Source of the DNA: Halomarinibacterium sp041392205
GTDB taxonomy: Bacteria; Bacteroidota; Bacteroidia; Flavobacteriales; Flavobacteriaceae
Reading direction: 5' to 3'
Length of the DNA stretch: 64,000 bases
Assembly (NCBI GenBank): GCA_041392205.1
Contig: JAWKMO010000009.1
Location: forward strand, 1-64,000
Of the stretch, positions 55,403-63,477 are shown one piece after another. A program made the position numbers and the translations under genes. Numbering within the stretch: the stretch's first letter is position 1; each line of letters opens with the position of its first letter. The notes under the pieces are model-generated. The model was given only the letters and a program-made list of their open reading frames with translations, was not told the origin of the DNA and made no database searches.

Positions 55403-55945
55403 CTAAACGAACCCATACACTATCATTGTACGGGTCGTCGTTAGTGTACAGGGACCTATGGGCAATATTTCATTAACATCTAACTGTGTCCCATAATGTA
55501 ACTTACCTCCAAAGTCCGGATCGCCGCCCGTAATGGAGGGATCCTGAGTCAAATCAAACTCCACAAAGCCGTCATTGTCTTCATCACAAACTGCAAAGCT
55601 TCCAAAGGATCCATACTGGGCGTAGGATTTGGTAATACCGTAGAGGTCACCGTAACGACCGTCAGAACAACCAAAACCACTCTCTATCCTTGCAACAACC
55701 GTCTGCGGAGTAATCGTATTCTGATGCAGCGTCGGATCCCACAATGATTGTCTGACAACTCGTCCCCAGGAGTCGCATACCAACTCACCGTTAAATCCGG
55801 ATGCATACGCCGTGAGAACCAAATCCTGCAACGTCAGGTTAAAGGTGCTAATCTCATCTGTTGGCGTACTGCCCTGCAACTCATCATCACACAAAAATAC
55901 TTCAAAAAGGACCCAAATTCGCAGGCAAAGGGGATCTACTATCAA
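55403..55945 (-). pseudogene. Fragment of second giant protein (second duplicated copy)
   Basis: A 180-codon open piece: FLCDDELQGSTPTDEISTFNLTLQDLVL, GFGCSDGRYGDLYGITKSY and VCDEDNDGFVEFDLTQDPSITGGDPDFGGKLHYGTQLD. It gives the clearest view of the repeating module of this protein. Confidence 0.6.
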
Positions 55946-56358
55946 CTGAGAACTATATCCTTGCTGCTTCCACTAGCGCCATTGGGGTTCGGAGGACTCG
56001 TGCTAGCTCCATTTCCCACTACCACCAAAATATATAGCGTCTGAGGGTTCGAGGTATTAAAATAACTCGTAGGGTTGGGTATCGCCTGAGAAAAATCCGG
56101 AGCCGTAAGGGCCACATCCCCCGCAGCAATCGCCTCCAACTCATCCTCATAATAGTACAAATCGAACTCCAAAGGGTCCATCGTTCCCAATACCTCCGGC
56201 TCCACTACCGTTAGATCAAAAGCCGTTATCCCATCGGCTACCACATCGTCACACAATCGCAATGGCGCTGGCTCCGTAGCCATAGGACGATCTCTTACTT
56301 CAAGAACAACTCCAATACCGAATAACAACTCGTACTCAAACTCTCCACTCGCGCCCAA
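55942..56358 (-). pseudogene. Fragment of second giant protein
   Basis: A 138-codon open piece with RLCDDVVADGITAFDLTVVEPEVLGTMDPLEFDLYYYEDELEAI and NPTSYFNTSNPQTLYILVVVGN, a complete module. It overlaps the end of the N-terminal fragment in another frame, so a break lies near 56,300-56,340. Confidence 0.6.
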
Positions 56359-57659
56359 ACAACATCATTGTAAATATCGTCATTGGGATAAGGGTTCGAC
56401 AAAGGCAATATCCCGTTCTCAGCATCTAACTGTGTCCCATGATAACTTACCACCAAATCCGGATCGCCACCCGTTATATCTAAATCCGCTAAACTTAAAT
56501 CAAATTCCCCAAAGCCATTGTTGTCTTCATCACATATAACTAAAGGAAATGGAGTCGGGTTTATAGTTGTAGGGGGAGGTGCGAATTCTACAAACAAGGT
56601 TCCTTCTGTTTCACACCCAGCGGCACCACCAAAGGTGACGATTAATTTATAATTACCCGTTACCGTAATATCTACGGTAGGTCCTGTTTCAGCAGGTACA
56701 AAAGGAACAAATATCCCCGAACCCAAAGGATCCTCAAACTGCCACTCATATAGTGTTCCACTAGGAACGTTTAGCTCTGGAGCAATGGTAAAGGTTTCTC
56801 CTTCGCAACGTGCCGCGCTATTGGCTACTGTTAGGTCTATTCCCAAATCTACATCGCCTATATTAAAAGAACCCGCCTCAAGAAACACCGCTATATCAAA
56901 TGCTGTATCACCTTCATCGGCGATTACTAATTTAATTGTATATGGGTTTCCAACTACAACATCTCCCATAGCTGTTAACTCGACTGTTTGTCCATTAAAA
57001 TCTATAGCGGCAAGGTTTTCATCGTTGTATGGAAAAAAATTATACTTATCAAAATATTCGGGGTTTACAGCAGCACATTGCCCAGGAACATCGGGACGAA
57101 TGTTTGTAACTTCTATAGGAATGGTTGTTCCTGGTAAAACTGCAAGATTCTGAACCACACCAGTAACTTGGTCTATAAGTATAAATGCAAAAGCATCCGA
57201 AAAACTACATTCAAAAAATTCATTGTATTCTTCCGAAGCCATAATAAAATCAAAACTAATCTGAGGGATTAAGGGTGTAAAGTCAAACTGAATCCAAGAG
57301 GCATTGTTAGTGTTAGTCGCAGTAGTTTGCGCTTCTAAATCTGCATCTCCTGGCCAACCAAAACCCCCATCACTATGGACGACTAAATTAGGTCCCGGCG
57401 CATTTGCTACATTCCCTGAGGTTAAAATAATACCCGATTCAAAAGGAAAGTCGGAGCCATTTCTAAAAAAAGCACCAATTCCATTAACATCTCCAAAATT
57501 GGTTCCTGTACTTTGGGAAAAGTTGGACACATCGGCACAGGTACCACTTATTAAAATATCCTCAACAAGTTGTTGTGTAGTAAGGGTTTCATCGACAGTA
57601 ATTTGACCATACCCAAACCATGAAAAAAACAATACAATGGGGAGTAAAAGTCTCTTCAT
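56295..57659 (-). CDS. N-terminal fragment of second giant protein: signal peptide, choice-of-anchor L domain
   Basis: 454 codons from ATG 57659. Signal peptide MKRLLLPIVLFFSWFGYG. Choice-of-anchor L domain (about 20-250) with SGIILTSGNVANAPGPN, FDFTPLIPQISFDFIMASEEYNEF and KLVIADEGDTAFDIAVFLEAGSF. An Ig-like segment follows (YEWQFEDPLGSGIFVPF), then the first module with VICDEDNNGFGEFDLSLADLDITGGDPDL. The TTG at 57680 is rejected because a promoter-like element lies there. This part of the gene is intact. Confidence 0.85.
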   Translation of the reverse strand: MKRLLLPIVLFFSWFGYGQITVDETLTTQQLVEDILISGTCADVSNFSQSTGTNFGDVNGIGAFFRNGSDFPFESGIILTSGNVANAPGPNLVVHSDGGFGWPGDADLEAQTTATNTNNASWIQFDFTPLIPQISFDFIMASEEYNEFFECSFSDAFAFILIDQVTGVVQNLAVLPGTTIPIEVTNIRPDVPGQCAAVNPEYFDKYNFFPYNDENLAAIDFNGQTVELTAMGDVVVGNPYTIKLVIADEGDTAFDIAVFLEAGSFNIGDVDLGIDLTVANSAARCEGETFTIAPELNVPSGTLYEWQFEDPLGSGIFVPFVPAETGPTVDITVTGNYKLIVTFGGAAGCETEGTLFVEFAPPPTTINPTPFPLVICDEDNNGFGEFDLSLADLDITGGDPDLVVSYHGTQLDAENGILPLSNPYPNDDIYNDVVWARVESLSTSCYSVLELFLK

Positions 57660-57677
57660 AAATAGGTTGTTAATTGC

Positions 57678-57685
57678 CAAATATA
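57678..57685 (-). promoter_or_regulatory. Predicted -7 element of the second giant T9SS gene
   Basis: TATATTTG on the minus strand, 18 bp before ATG 57659. It pairs back-to-back with the nfu promoter element 23 bp away. Confidence 0.45.
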
Positions 57686-57708
57686 TTGAATACTGTTGTT
57701 TTCTTTCC

Positions 57709-57716
57709 TATTTTTG
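57709..57716 (+). promoter_or_regulatory. Predicted -7 element of the Nfu-type gene
   Basis: TATTTTTG, 17 bp before ATG 57734, an exact TAnnTTTG match. It places the upstream TTG (57674) out of the transcript. Confidence 0.45.
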
Positions 57717-57733
57717 CCAAAAAAAGCTTAAAA

Positions 57734-58645
57734 ATGGAAGATTTTAACATTGCAATTCAACCTACCAAGAACGAAAACATTGTAAAATTTATTGCAAACT
57801 CCTTTCTAACAAGGGTTGAGAGCTTTGAATTTAAGAACATTGACGAAGCAAAAAACAGTCCTTTAGCCCAACAATTATTTCATCTTCCGTTTGTTAAAAC
57901 CGTCTATATTTCTCAAAACTTTATAGCCATTGAAAAGTATGCTATTGTAGCATGGGAAGCTGTTCAAGATGAAGTTGCTAATTCGATAAAAGCCTATTTA
58001 ACTAATGGAAAACCTGTAATATTGGCTTCTGAAAATACTAAAAAGATTCCTGTTTCTGTATATGCTGAAAGCACCCCAAATCCTTCGGTTCAAAAATTTG
58101 TCGCCAATAAACCCTTAATTGACGGCTCTTTTGAATTTAAAAACATTGATGATACCGCAAAAGCTCCAATTGCGAGAGCTTTGTTTACTTTTCCGTTTGT
58201 GAAAGAAGTATTTATTCATTCCAATTATATCTCTATTACCAAATACGATATTGTTTCGTGGGAAGAAATTACCATGGAATTGCGTGCATTTTTAAAAAAA
58301 TATCTTGAAGAAGGAAAACCTATTTTTACTGAAGGAATCCTTCAAAATAATACCTTAACACAAAAAGAGGTTCCCTCTAAAACTTCCGAAGAGAAAAATT
58401 ATACTCAATTTGAAAAAGAGATTGTTTCCATTTTAAAGGAATATGTGCAACCCGCAGTGGCAAGTGATGGTGGCCATATTGCATTCGATTCTTATCATGA
58501 AGCTTCCAAAACCGTTCGGGTTGTATTACAAGGGGCTTGTAGTGGTTGCCCCTCTTCCACCTTCACTCTTAAAAATGGAATTGAAACCATGCTTAAAGAC
58601 ATGTTAAACGACACCACATTAAAAGTAGAAGCTATAAATGGTTAA
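57734..58645 (+). CDS. NifU-like iron-sulfur scaffold with duplicated Nfu N-terminal domain
   Basis: A 303-residue protein. Two Nfu_N-type domains in tandem (about 5-95 and 105-195) share SFEFKNIDEAKNSPLAQQLFHLPFV and SFEFKNIDDTAKAPIARALFTFPFV. The C-terminal NifU domain (about 225-300) has the Fe-S ligand CxxC (C269, C272 in GACSGCPSS). It carries or delivers Fe-S clusters. The start at ATG 57734 is supported by the promoter-like element just upstream. Confidence 0.9.
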   Translation: MEDFNIAIQPTKNENIVKFIANSFLTRVESFEFKNIDEAKNSPLAQQLFHLPFVKTVYISQNFIAIEKYAIVAWEAVQDEVANSIKAYLTNGKPVILASENTKKIPVSVYAESTPNPSVQKFVANKPLIDGSFEFKNIDDTAKAPIARALFTFPFVKEVFIHSNYISITKYDIVSWEEITMELRAFLKKYLEEGKPIFTEGILQNNTLTQKEVPSKTSEEKNYTQFEKEIVSILKEYVQPAVASDGGHIAFDSYHEASKTVRVVLQGACSGCPSSTFTLKNGIETMLKDMLNDTTLKVEAING

Positions 58646-58711
58646 TTTAAAGCCAACCATTTCATATAATTTTCTTATCTTTTCAAATAATAATTCTTAA
58701 ATTTTAAAGAA

Positions 58712-58912
58712 ATGGCTGTATTAAAAGTAATAGAAGTACTTGCAAATTCAAATAACAGTTGGGAAGAAGCTACCCAAAATGCTGTTACCCACGCTGCAAA
58801 AAGTGTAAAACACATTCGATCTGTGTATGTACAAGAGCAAAGTGCCATTGTTGATAGGGACACAATTGCAGAATACCGTGTAAACGTAAAGATTACCTTT
58901 GAAGTAAAATAG
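58712..58912 (+). CDS. Dodecin (flavin-binding)
   Basis: 66 residues, exactly dodecin size. MAVLKVIEVLANSNNSWEEATQNAVTHAAKSVKHIRSVYVQEQSA matches the beta-alpha-beta-beta fold and the S-x-SWEEA helix start. Dodecins form 12-subunit shells storing flavins. It is 66 bp after the Nfu gene, same strand. Confidence 0.9.
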   Translation: MAVLKVIEVLANSNNSWEEATQNAVTHAAKSVKHIRSVYVQEQSAIVDRDTIAEYRVNVKITFEVK

Positions 58913-58936
58913 GCTAATTGTTAAATCTTTTTTTAC

Positions 58937-58968
58937 TACGCTTTTGAGTATTCAAAAGCGTATTTTTG
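58937..58968 (+). terminator. Rho-independent terminator after dodecin
   Basis: An 11-bp stem TACGCTTTTGA/TCAAAAGCGTA with a GTAT loop, followed by TTTTTG. The tail also reads TATTTTTG, a -7-like sequence 16 bp before the next gene's ATG, so the terminator and the next promoter may overlap. Confidence 0.85.
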
Positions 58969-58983
58969 TTTTTATTTAATCCT

Positions 58984-61101
58984 ATGCAAAAAATTATTTT
59001 AGCGACCCTTTTTAGCTTCATGCTACTTTCGTGTAATTCTTCAAAAAAAGAACCCTTGACAACTCATAAATACACTAACGATTTAATTAACGAAACAAGT
59101 CCTTATCTATTACAGCATGCACACAACCCTGTAAACTGGAAGCCGTGGAATGCAAAAACCTTAGAAGAAGCCAAGCAAAGTAAAAAACTTATGGTGATAA
59201 GCGTAGGGTATGCAGCTTGCCATTGGTGCCATGTGATGGAACATGAAAGCTTTGAAGATTCTACTGTAGCCGTACTCATGAACCAGCATTACATTTCGGT
59301 AAAAGTAGATCGTGAAGAACGGCCGGATGTTGACCAAACCTATATCAATGCCGTGCAACTAATGACGGGTAATGCAGGTTGGCCTTTAAATGTCATTACG
59401 CTTCCCGATGGTCGTCCCATCTATGGCGGCACCTATTTTAAAAAGGAAGATTGGATGACTGTTTTACAACAAATGCAACAATTATATGAGGACGAACCCC
59501 AAAAGCTTATTGATTATGCCAACCAACTTGAAGAAGGGATTAAAAGCATAGACCTTGTCCATTTTAATAAAAGTGATATTGATTTTAGTGAATTTAACCT
59601 AGAACCTATTGTTCAAAAATGGAAGAATAGTCTAGATACAGTTTATGGAGGTAGCAGGGGGGCTCCAAAATTTATGATGCCCAATCATCTCGCTTTTTTT
59701 ATGAGGTATGCTCAAAAAAATAAGGATAAAAATCTTCAAAATTATGTAGACCGTACCTTAGAGCGAATGGCTTTTGGAGGTCTTTATGATCAAGTTGAAG
59801 GCGGTTTTTCTAGATATAGTACCGATGAAAAATGGCATGTTCCGCACTTTGAAAAAATGCTTTATGACAATGCGCAACTAGTTAGCCTCTACAGTCATGC
59901 CTATGCGCTTACAAAAAACCCATTATATAAAGACATTGTAGAAGAAACGCTTGCTTATGTTGAAACCGAAATGACCCATGAGGAAGGTGCTTTTTACTCG
60001 TCTTTGGATGCCGATAGTCTTACAAAGGAAGGCGAACTTGAAGAAGGTGCCTATTACACTTTTTCTATGGAAACTTTACAAAGTCATATCCCCCCTCAAG
60101 ATTGGGCTTTGTTTGAAGACTATTACAATATAAATAATTATGGGAAATGGGAAGCTGAAGGAACTTACGTGCTTATTAGAAATTTAAATGACGAAGAAAT
60201 TATTTCGAAACATAACATTACTTTAAAGGATCTTTCGGAAAAAAAAGAAAGTTGGAAAAAACTATTAAAACAATATCGGAAATCACTTTCCAAACCCCGT
60301 CTTGATGATAAAACATTAACCTCTTGGAATGGTTTAATGATAAAAGCTTATGTAGATGCTTATAAGGTTTTCCATAATGAAGCCTATTTAAAAGCCGCTT
60401 TAAAAAATGGAAAATTCATACTATCAAAACAAATGCACCCCAGTGGTGCATTATACCACACCTATAAAGAAGGCAAATCCAGTATCAATGGCTACCTGGA
60501 GGATTATGCTTCCGTAATAGAGGGTTTTATAGCTTTGTATGAAGTGAGTTTGGATGAAACATGGATTGAAAAAGCAAACGAATTAGCTATGTATGCTTTC
60601 AAAAACTTCTTTGATGAAGAAAAACATATGTTTTATTTTACGTCTAAAGAGGATGCCGAAATTATTTCTCGAAGTTTTGAATACCGAGATAATGTTATTT
60701 CAGCTTCCAATTCTATTATGGCAAAAAATCTGTTTGTCTTAGCCCATCATTTTGATAATGAAAAATATGCTATAACAGGATTACAAATGCTAAAAAACAT
60801 TCAGCCTGAGTTGGAAAAATACCCTTCCAGTTTTGCCAATTGGATGGATCTTTTACTTCATTTTCAATCCAAATACTATGAAATTGTAGTGGTAGGAGAA
60901 AATGCCTCGCAACTAATTTCAGAATTAAATTCTCAATACATCCCAAACAAACTTATTGCAGGCGCTACAGAGTCTTCAACTCTTTCATTATTAAAAGAAC
61001 GGTTTGTACCCGGTAGAACCTTAATTTATGTATGTATTAACAATACGTGTAAACTTCCCGTAGAGGATGTTTCTAAAGCAATGGAACTTTTAGAACATTA
61101 G
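58984..61101 (+). CDS. DUF255 thioredoxin-fold lipoprotein (YyaL/SPATA20 family)
   Basis: A 705-residue protein from ATG 58984. Lipobox LLSC (C17), N-terminal thioredoxin-like domain with active CxxC in GYAACHWCHVMEHESF (C79, C82), then an (alpha/alpha)6-barrel domain like those of carbohydrate-active enzymes. The full-length family is widespread from bacteria to humans, with no settled function. Motifs NAGWPLNVITLPDGRPIYGGTYF and HVPHFEKMLYDNAQL are conserved. A lipoprotein anchor puts it in the periplasm here. Confidence 0.9.
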   Translation: MQKIILATLFSFMLLSCNSSKKEPLTTHKYTNDLINETSPYLLQHAHNPVNWKPWNAKTLEEAKQSKKLMVISVGYAACHWCHVMEHESFEDSTVAVLMNQHYISVKVDREERPDVDQTYINAVQLMTGNAGWPLNVITLPDGRPIYGGTYFKKEDWMTVLQQMQQLYEDEPQKLIDYANQLEEGIKSIDLVHFNKSDIDFSEFNLEPIVQKWKNSLDTVYGGSRGAPKFMMPNHLAFFMRYAQKNKDKNLQNYVDRTLERMAFGGLYDQVEGGFSRYSTDEKWHVPHFEKMLYDNAQLVSLYSHAYALTKNPLYKDIVEETLAYVETEMTHEEGAFYSSLDADSLTKEGELEEGAYYTFSMETLQSHIPPQDWALFEDYYNINNYGKWEAEGTYVLIRNLNDEEIISKHNITLKDLSEKKESWKKLLKQYRKSLSKPRLDDKTLTSWNGLMIKAYVDAYKVFHNEAYLKAALKNGKFILSKQMHPSGALYHTYKEGKSSINGYLEDYASVIEGFIALYEVSLDETWIEKANELAMYAFKNFFDEEKHMFYFTSKEDAEIISRSFEYRDNVISASNSIMAKNLFVLAHHFDNEKYAITGLQMLKNIQPELEKYPSSFANWMDLLLHFQSKYYEIVVVGENASQLISELNSQYIPNKLIAGATESSTLSLLKERFVPGRTLIYVCINNTCKLPVEDVSKAMELLEH

Positions 61102-61278
61102 GCTCGTTAATCCATTGTTAAAAACATTTTCTTAACATTTATCTAAAGTGATAATTATTATATTCGCACCTTCTATATAAAATCCCAAGTGTTGTTTTTT
61201 ATATAATTCGAAAATGTTTACCTTAAAGAGATAAGCATTTATCATAATTTTAAAAATTAAATACCCTAAAAAATTACC

Positions 61279-61971
61279 ATGCAAAAGTTAGTCACAACTC
61301 TTTTATTTTTTACGATTTGTTTTACTGTTGTTGCACAAAAGGAAACGGAAGAACAAACGGATGATAAATACCTTACCAATGTTTCTATCACTATTAATCC
61401 CCAAGCCATTAATTATACAGGTTCTGCCTATGAAAATGACAACTTTGTATTAGGAAATGTTTATAAAAAAGGGAAAATTATAGCCAATAATGTTGCTTTG
61501 CGTTATAATGGCTTGAGAGATGAATTTGAAGTAAAAGAAAACTTAAGTACTCCCAATACCGCTGCAAAGGTAATGATGAGAAATCCTGATATTTATGTAA
61601 AAATGACAAATAAAGTATTTGTGTATGCAGCTCCTAAAGAGGGTGTTATTAAACCCGGTTATTTCTTGGTTTTGTTTGAAGGGGAAAGTGCAGATCTTTA
61701 TAAAAAGGTTGCTAAGGAATTTGTAGAAGGGATGGCCGCTACCACCTCATTAACTAGAGCCGTACCCAATAGCTATAAAGAAAAAGAATCTTATTATCTA
61801 GTAAATAGAAAATCCAATACATTTCAAGAATTTCCTAGTTCGCGAAATGCAAAATTTACTGTTTTTAAAGACAAGAAAAAAGAAATTAAAACATACTCTA
61901 AAGAAGAAAATCTTAATATTAACAGAGAATCTTCTCTAATTAAGCTAGTTGAATATTATAACTCTTTATAA
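61279..61971 (+). CDS. Secreted protein of unknown function (paralogue 1)
   Basis: A 230-residue protein with signal peptide 1-20 (ending VVAQ). No family is recognised. A block NVALRYNGLRDEFEVKENL..., a strand pair around KVFVYAA/YFLVLFEGESADLYKKV, ATTSLTRAVPNSYKEKESYYL and a C-terminal LNINRESSLIKLVEYYNSL are shared with the next gene. The pattern (an outer domain followed by a Lys-rich segment) resembles many flavobacterial secreted proteins of unknown role. Followed by a terminator, so each gene is its own unit. Confidence 0.78.
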   Translation: MQKLVTTLLFFTICFTVVAQKETEEQTDDKYLTNVSITINPQAINYTGSAYENDNFVLGNVYKKGKIIANNVALRYNGLRDEFEVKENLSTPNTAAKVMMRNPDIYVKMTNKVFVYAAPKEGVIKPGYFLVLFEGESADLYKKVAKEFVEGMAATTSLTRAVPNSYKEKESYYLVNRKSNTFQEFPSSRNAKFTVFKDKKKEIKTYSKEENLNINRESSLIKLVEYYNSL

Positions 61972-61992
61972 TATTCATTCTTTTAAAATTAT

Positions 61993-62025
61993 AAATGCAT
62001 TGTTTTAAACAATGCATTTTTTTTT
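61993..62025 (+). terminator. Rho-independent terminator after paralogue 1
   Basis: A 10-bp stem AAATGCATTG/CAATGCATTT with loop TTTTAAA and a long T run. Confidence 0.85.
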
Positions 62026-62067
62026 AAAATATTATTTCTAAATTAGAGATTAACTAAAAAACCTTTT

Positions 62068-62826
62068 ATGAAGTATTTACTTTTTTCTTTAACATTGTTA
62101 TTTTACTATTCTGTAAATGCGCAATTTGATACATCAAAGTTAAATGGCGCGGCTGGGATAGAACCCACTAAATTTGGAATTGTTACCGCTTCCTCCCCTT
62201 CTCATTTTTCAAAAATAAATTCTTATGGAAAAGTTTTTGGCGATGAAAATGGCGAACCCAGTCCAGATACCGTTGGAAGTCCCTACTTTCATGATTCATA
62301 TACTTTAGGATCTATTATAAAAGACAATGAAATATTTGCAGAAAATATTGCCTTAAGGTATAATATCTATAATGATATTTTTATTGGTAAGATAAATTTA
62401 ATATCTATTGAGGATGAGGCTAAAACCATTATTAAATCTGAAGAATTTAAAATTAAAATGGGTAACAATCTATTTATTGCCCTCCCAAGCTATGGAAACC
62501 CCAATGCCTTACAATATTATCAAGTTCTAATGACAGGAAATAAAGGCACTTTGTATAAAAAAAATGAAAAAATATATAAAGAAAGGGTCATGGCAACCAC
62601 TACATTAACTAGAGATATACCCCCAGCATTTAAAGATAAGGCATCTTATTATTTTGCAGATTTTGAAGGTCATTTTAACGAACTTCCTTCCTCTAAAAAG
62701 AAAATAATTGAGTTATTTGGGAATAATCAAAAAGAGATGGCAGAATATATCAAAAAGAATAAACTAAATATAAATAATGAAAATGATTTAATTCGATTGT
62801 TCAGATTTTACGAAACATTACAATAA
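62068..62826 (+). CDS. Secreted protein of unknown function (paralogue 2)
   Basis: A 252-residue protein with signal peptide 1-18 (ending VNAQ). It aligns by eye to the preceding gene: NIALRYNIYNDIFIGKINL, YYQVLMTGNKGTLYKKNEKI, ATTTLTRDIPPAFKDKASYYFAD and LNINNENDLIRLFRFYETL. It carries an extra N-terminal stretch. Low but clear similarity indicates an old tandem duplication. It overlaps the convergent tsaB end by 9 bp. Confidence 0.78.
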   Translation: MKYLLFSLTLLFYYSVNAQFDTSKLNGAAGIEPTKFGIVTASSPSHFSKINSYGKVFGDENGEPSPDTVGSPYFHDSYTLGSIIKDNEIFAENIALRYNIYNDIFIGKINLISIEDEAKTIIKSEEFKIKMGNNLFIALPSYGNPNALQYYQVLMTGNKGTLYKKNEKIYKERVMATTTLTRDIPPAFKDKASYYFADFEGHFNELPSSKKKIIELFGNNQKEMAEYIKKNKLNINNENDLIRLFRFYETLQ

Positions 62827-63477
62827 TATAAAGTCTTTTAAATAATAAGGTTCAAAATAAGCAACATCTTCAAAGCTTTTCTCTTCCCATTTTTCTTGTG
62901 CCAATGAGGTCATTTGAAATGCCGAAGGAAGTTTTTCTTCTATAAAAATGGCCGAAGGATGACTACATATTTCTTTAAATTTTTTAACCCCATTCCCAAT
63001 AAAAGTCACTGAACCTCTTTCAAGAAATTCAAAAAAAGAATTCTCATTTAGTATTTCAGCTTTTGTTTTTTGTATTTCTACTCCTATGTTATTATAAATT
63101 GAAACGTAAACCTCCATCCTACGTGCATCAATCATAGGAATAATAAAATCGGTTTTGGGATCCCCTTGCAACGCTAAAATTTGAAGCGTAGGAATAGCAA
63201 TTAATGGCACATTTAAGGCAAAGCACAACCCTTTTGCTGCCGAAACCCCTATACGCAATCCAGTATAGGATCCTGGCCCTTTGCTAATGGCAATGGCAGC
63301 AATTTCTTCCAAAGGGGTATGGGATTCTTTCAAAACTTCTTCTATAAAAACATGAAGTTGCTCTGCATGGGTAAATTCTTTACCCTTATCCTCTCTAAAA
63401 GCAATAACGCTTCCGTTTTCCGAAAGCGTTACCGAGCAATTGGTGGTGGCTGTTTCTAAACAAAGTATCTTAGTCAT
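62818..63477 (-). CDS. tsaB: tRNA threonylcarbamoyladenosine biosynthesis protein TsaB
   Basis: A 219-residue protein, partner of TsaD in making t6A37 on ANN-reading tRNAs. ASKHA-fold signatures: ILCLETATTNCSVTL at the start, GKEFTHAEQLHVFIEEVL, and AISKGPGSYTGLRIGVSAAKGLCFAL (about 65-90). It overlaps the end of the upstream membrane-fusion gene by 8 bp. Confidence 0.94.
   Translation of the reverse strand: MTKILCLETATTNCSVTLSENGSVIAFREDKGKEFTHAEQLHVFIEEVLKESHTPLEEIAAIAISKGPGSYTGLRIGVSAAKGLCFALNVPLIAIPTLQILALQGDPKTDFIIPMIDARRMEVYVSIYNNIGVEIQKTKAEILNENSFFEFLERGSVTFIGNGVKKFKEICSHPSAIFIEEKLPSAFQMTSLAQEKWEEKSFEDVAYFEPYYLKDFILL

Larger units (their letters stand above)
54576..56340. repeat. Tandem duplication of about 937 bp inside the second giant gene
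   Basis: Sequence around 54,650-55,340 recurs around 55,600-56,290. For example, tatatagcgtctgagggttcg starts at 55094 (first 7 bases) and again at 56031, and tctatccttgcaacaaccgtc occurs in both. Copies are mostly identical apart from scattered indels and short replaced stretches. The repeat equals about three protein modules. Confidence 0.85.
51083..57659 (-). pseudogene. Second giant T9SS type B cargo protein, reading frame broken many times
   Basis: A gene of about 6.6 kb by content, ATG 57659 to stop 51083. Order: signal peptide, choice-of-anchor L domain, Ig-like segment, a series of modules of about 100 residues (signature LCDD...DG...FDLT, then YY...EAI, N-P-x-T-Y-I-R/V), type B sorting domain. 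From about 51,335 to 56,340 all three minus-strand frames carry pieces in turn. Flanking genes are intact. Either the assembly is poor here or the gene is decaying. It is paired with PorP/SprF but, unlike the first locus, lacks an OmpA partner. Confidence 0.78.
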
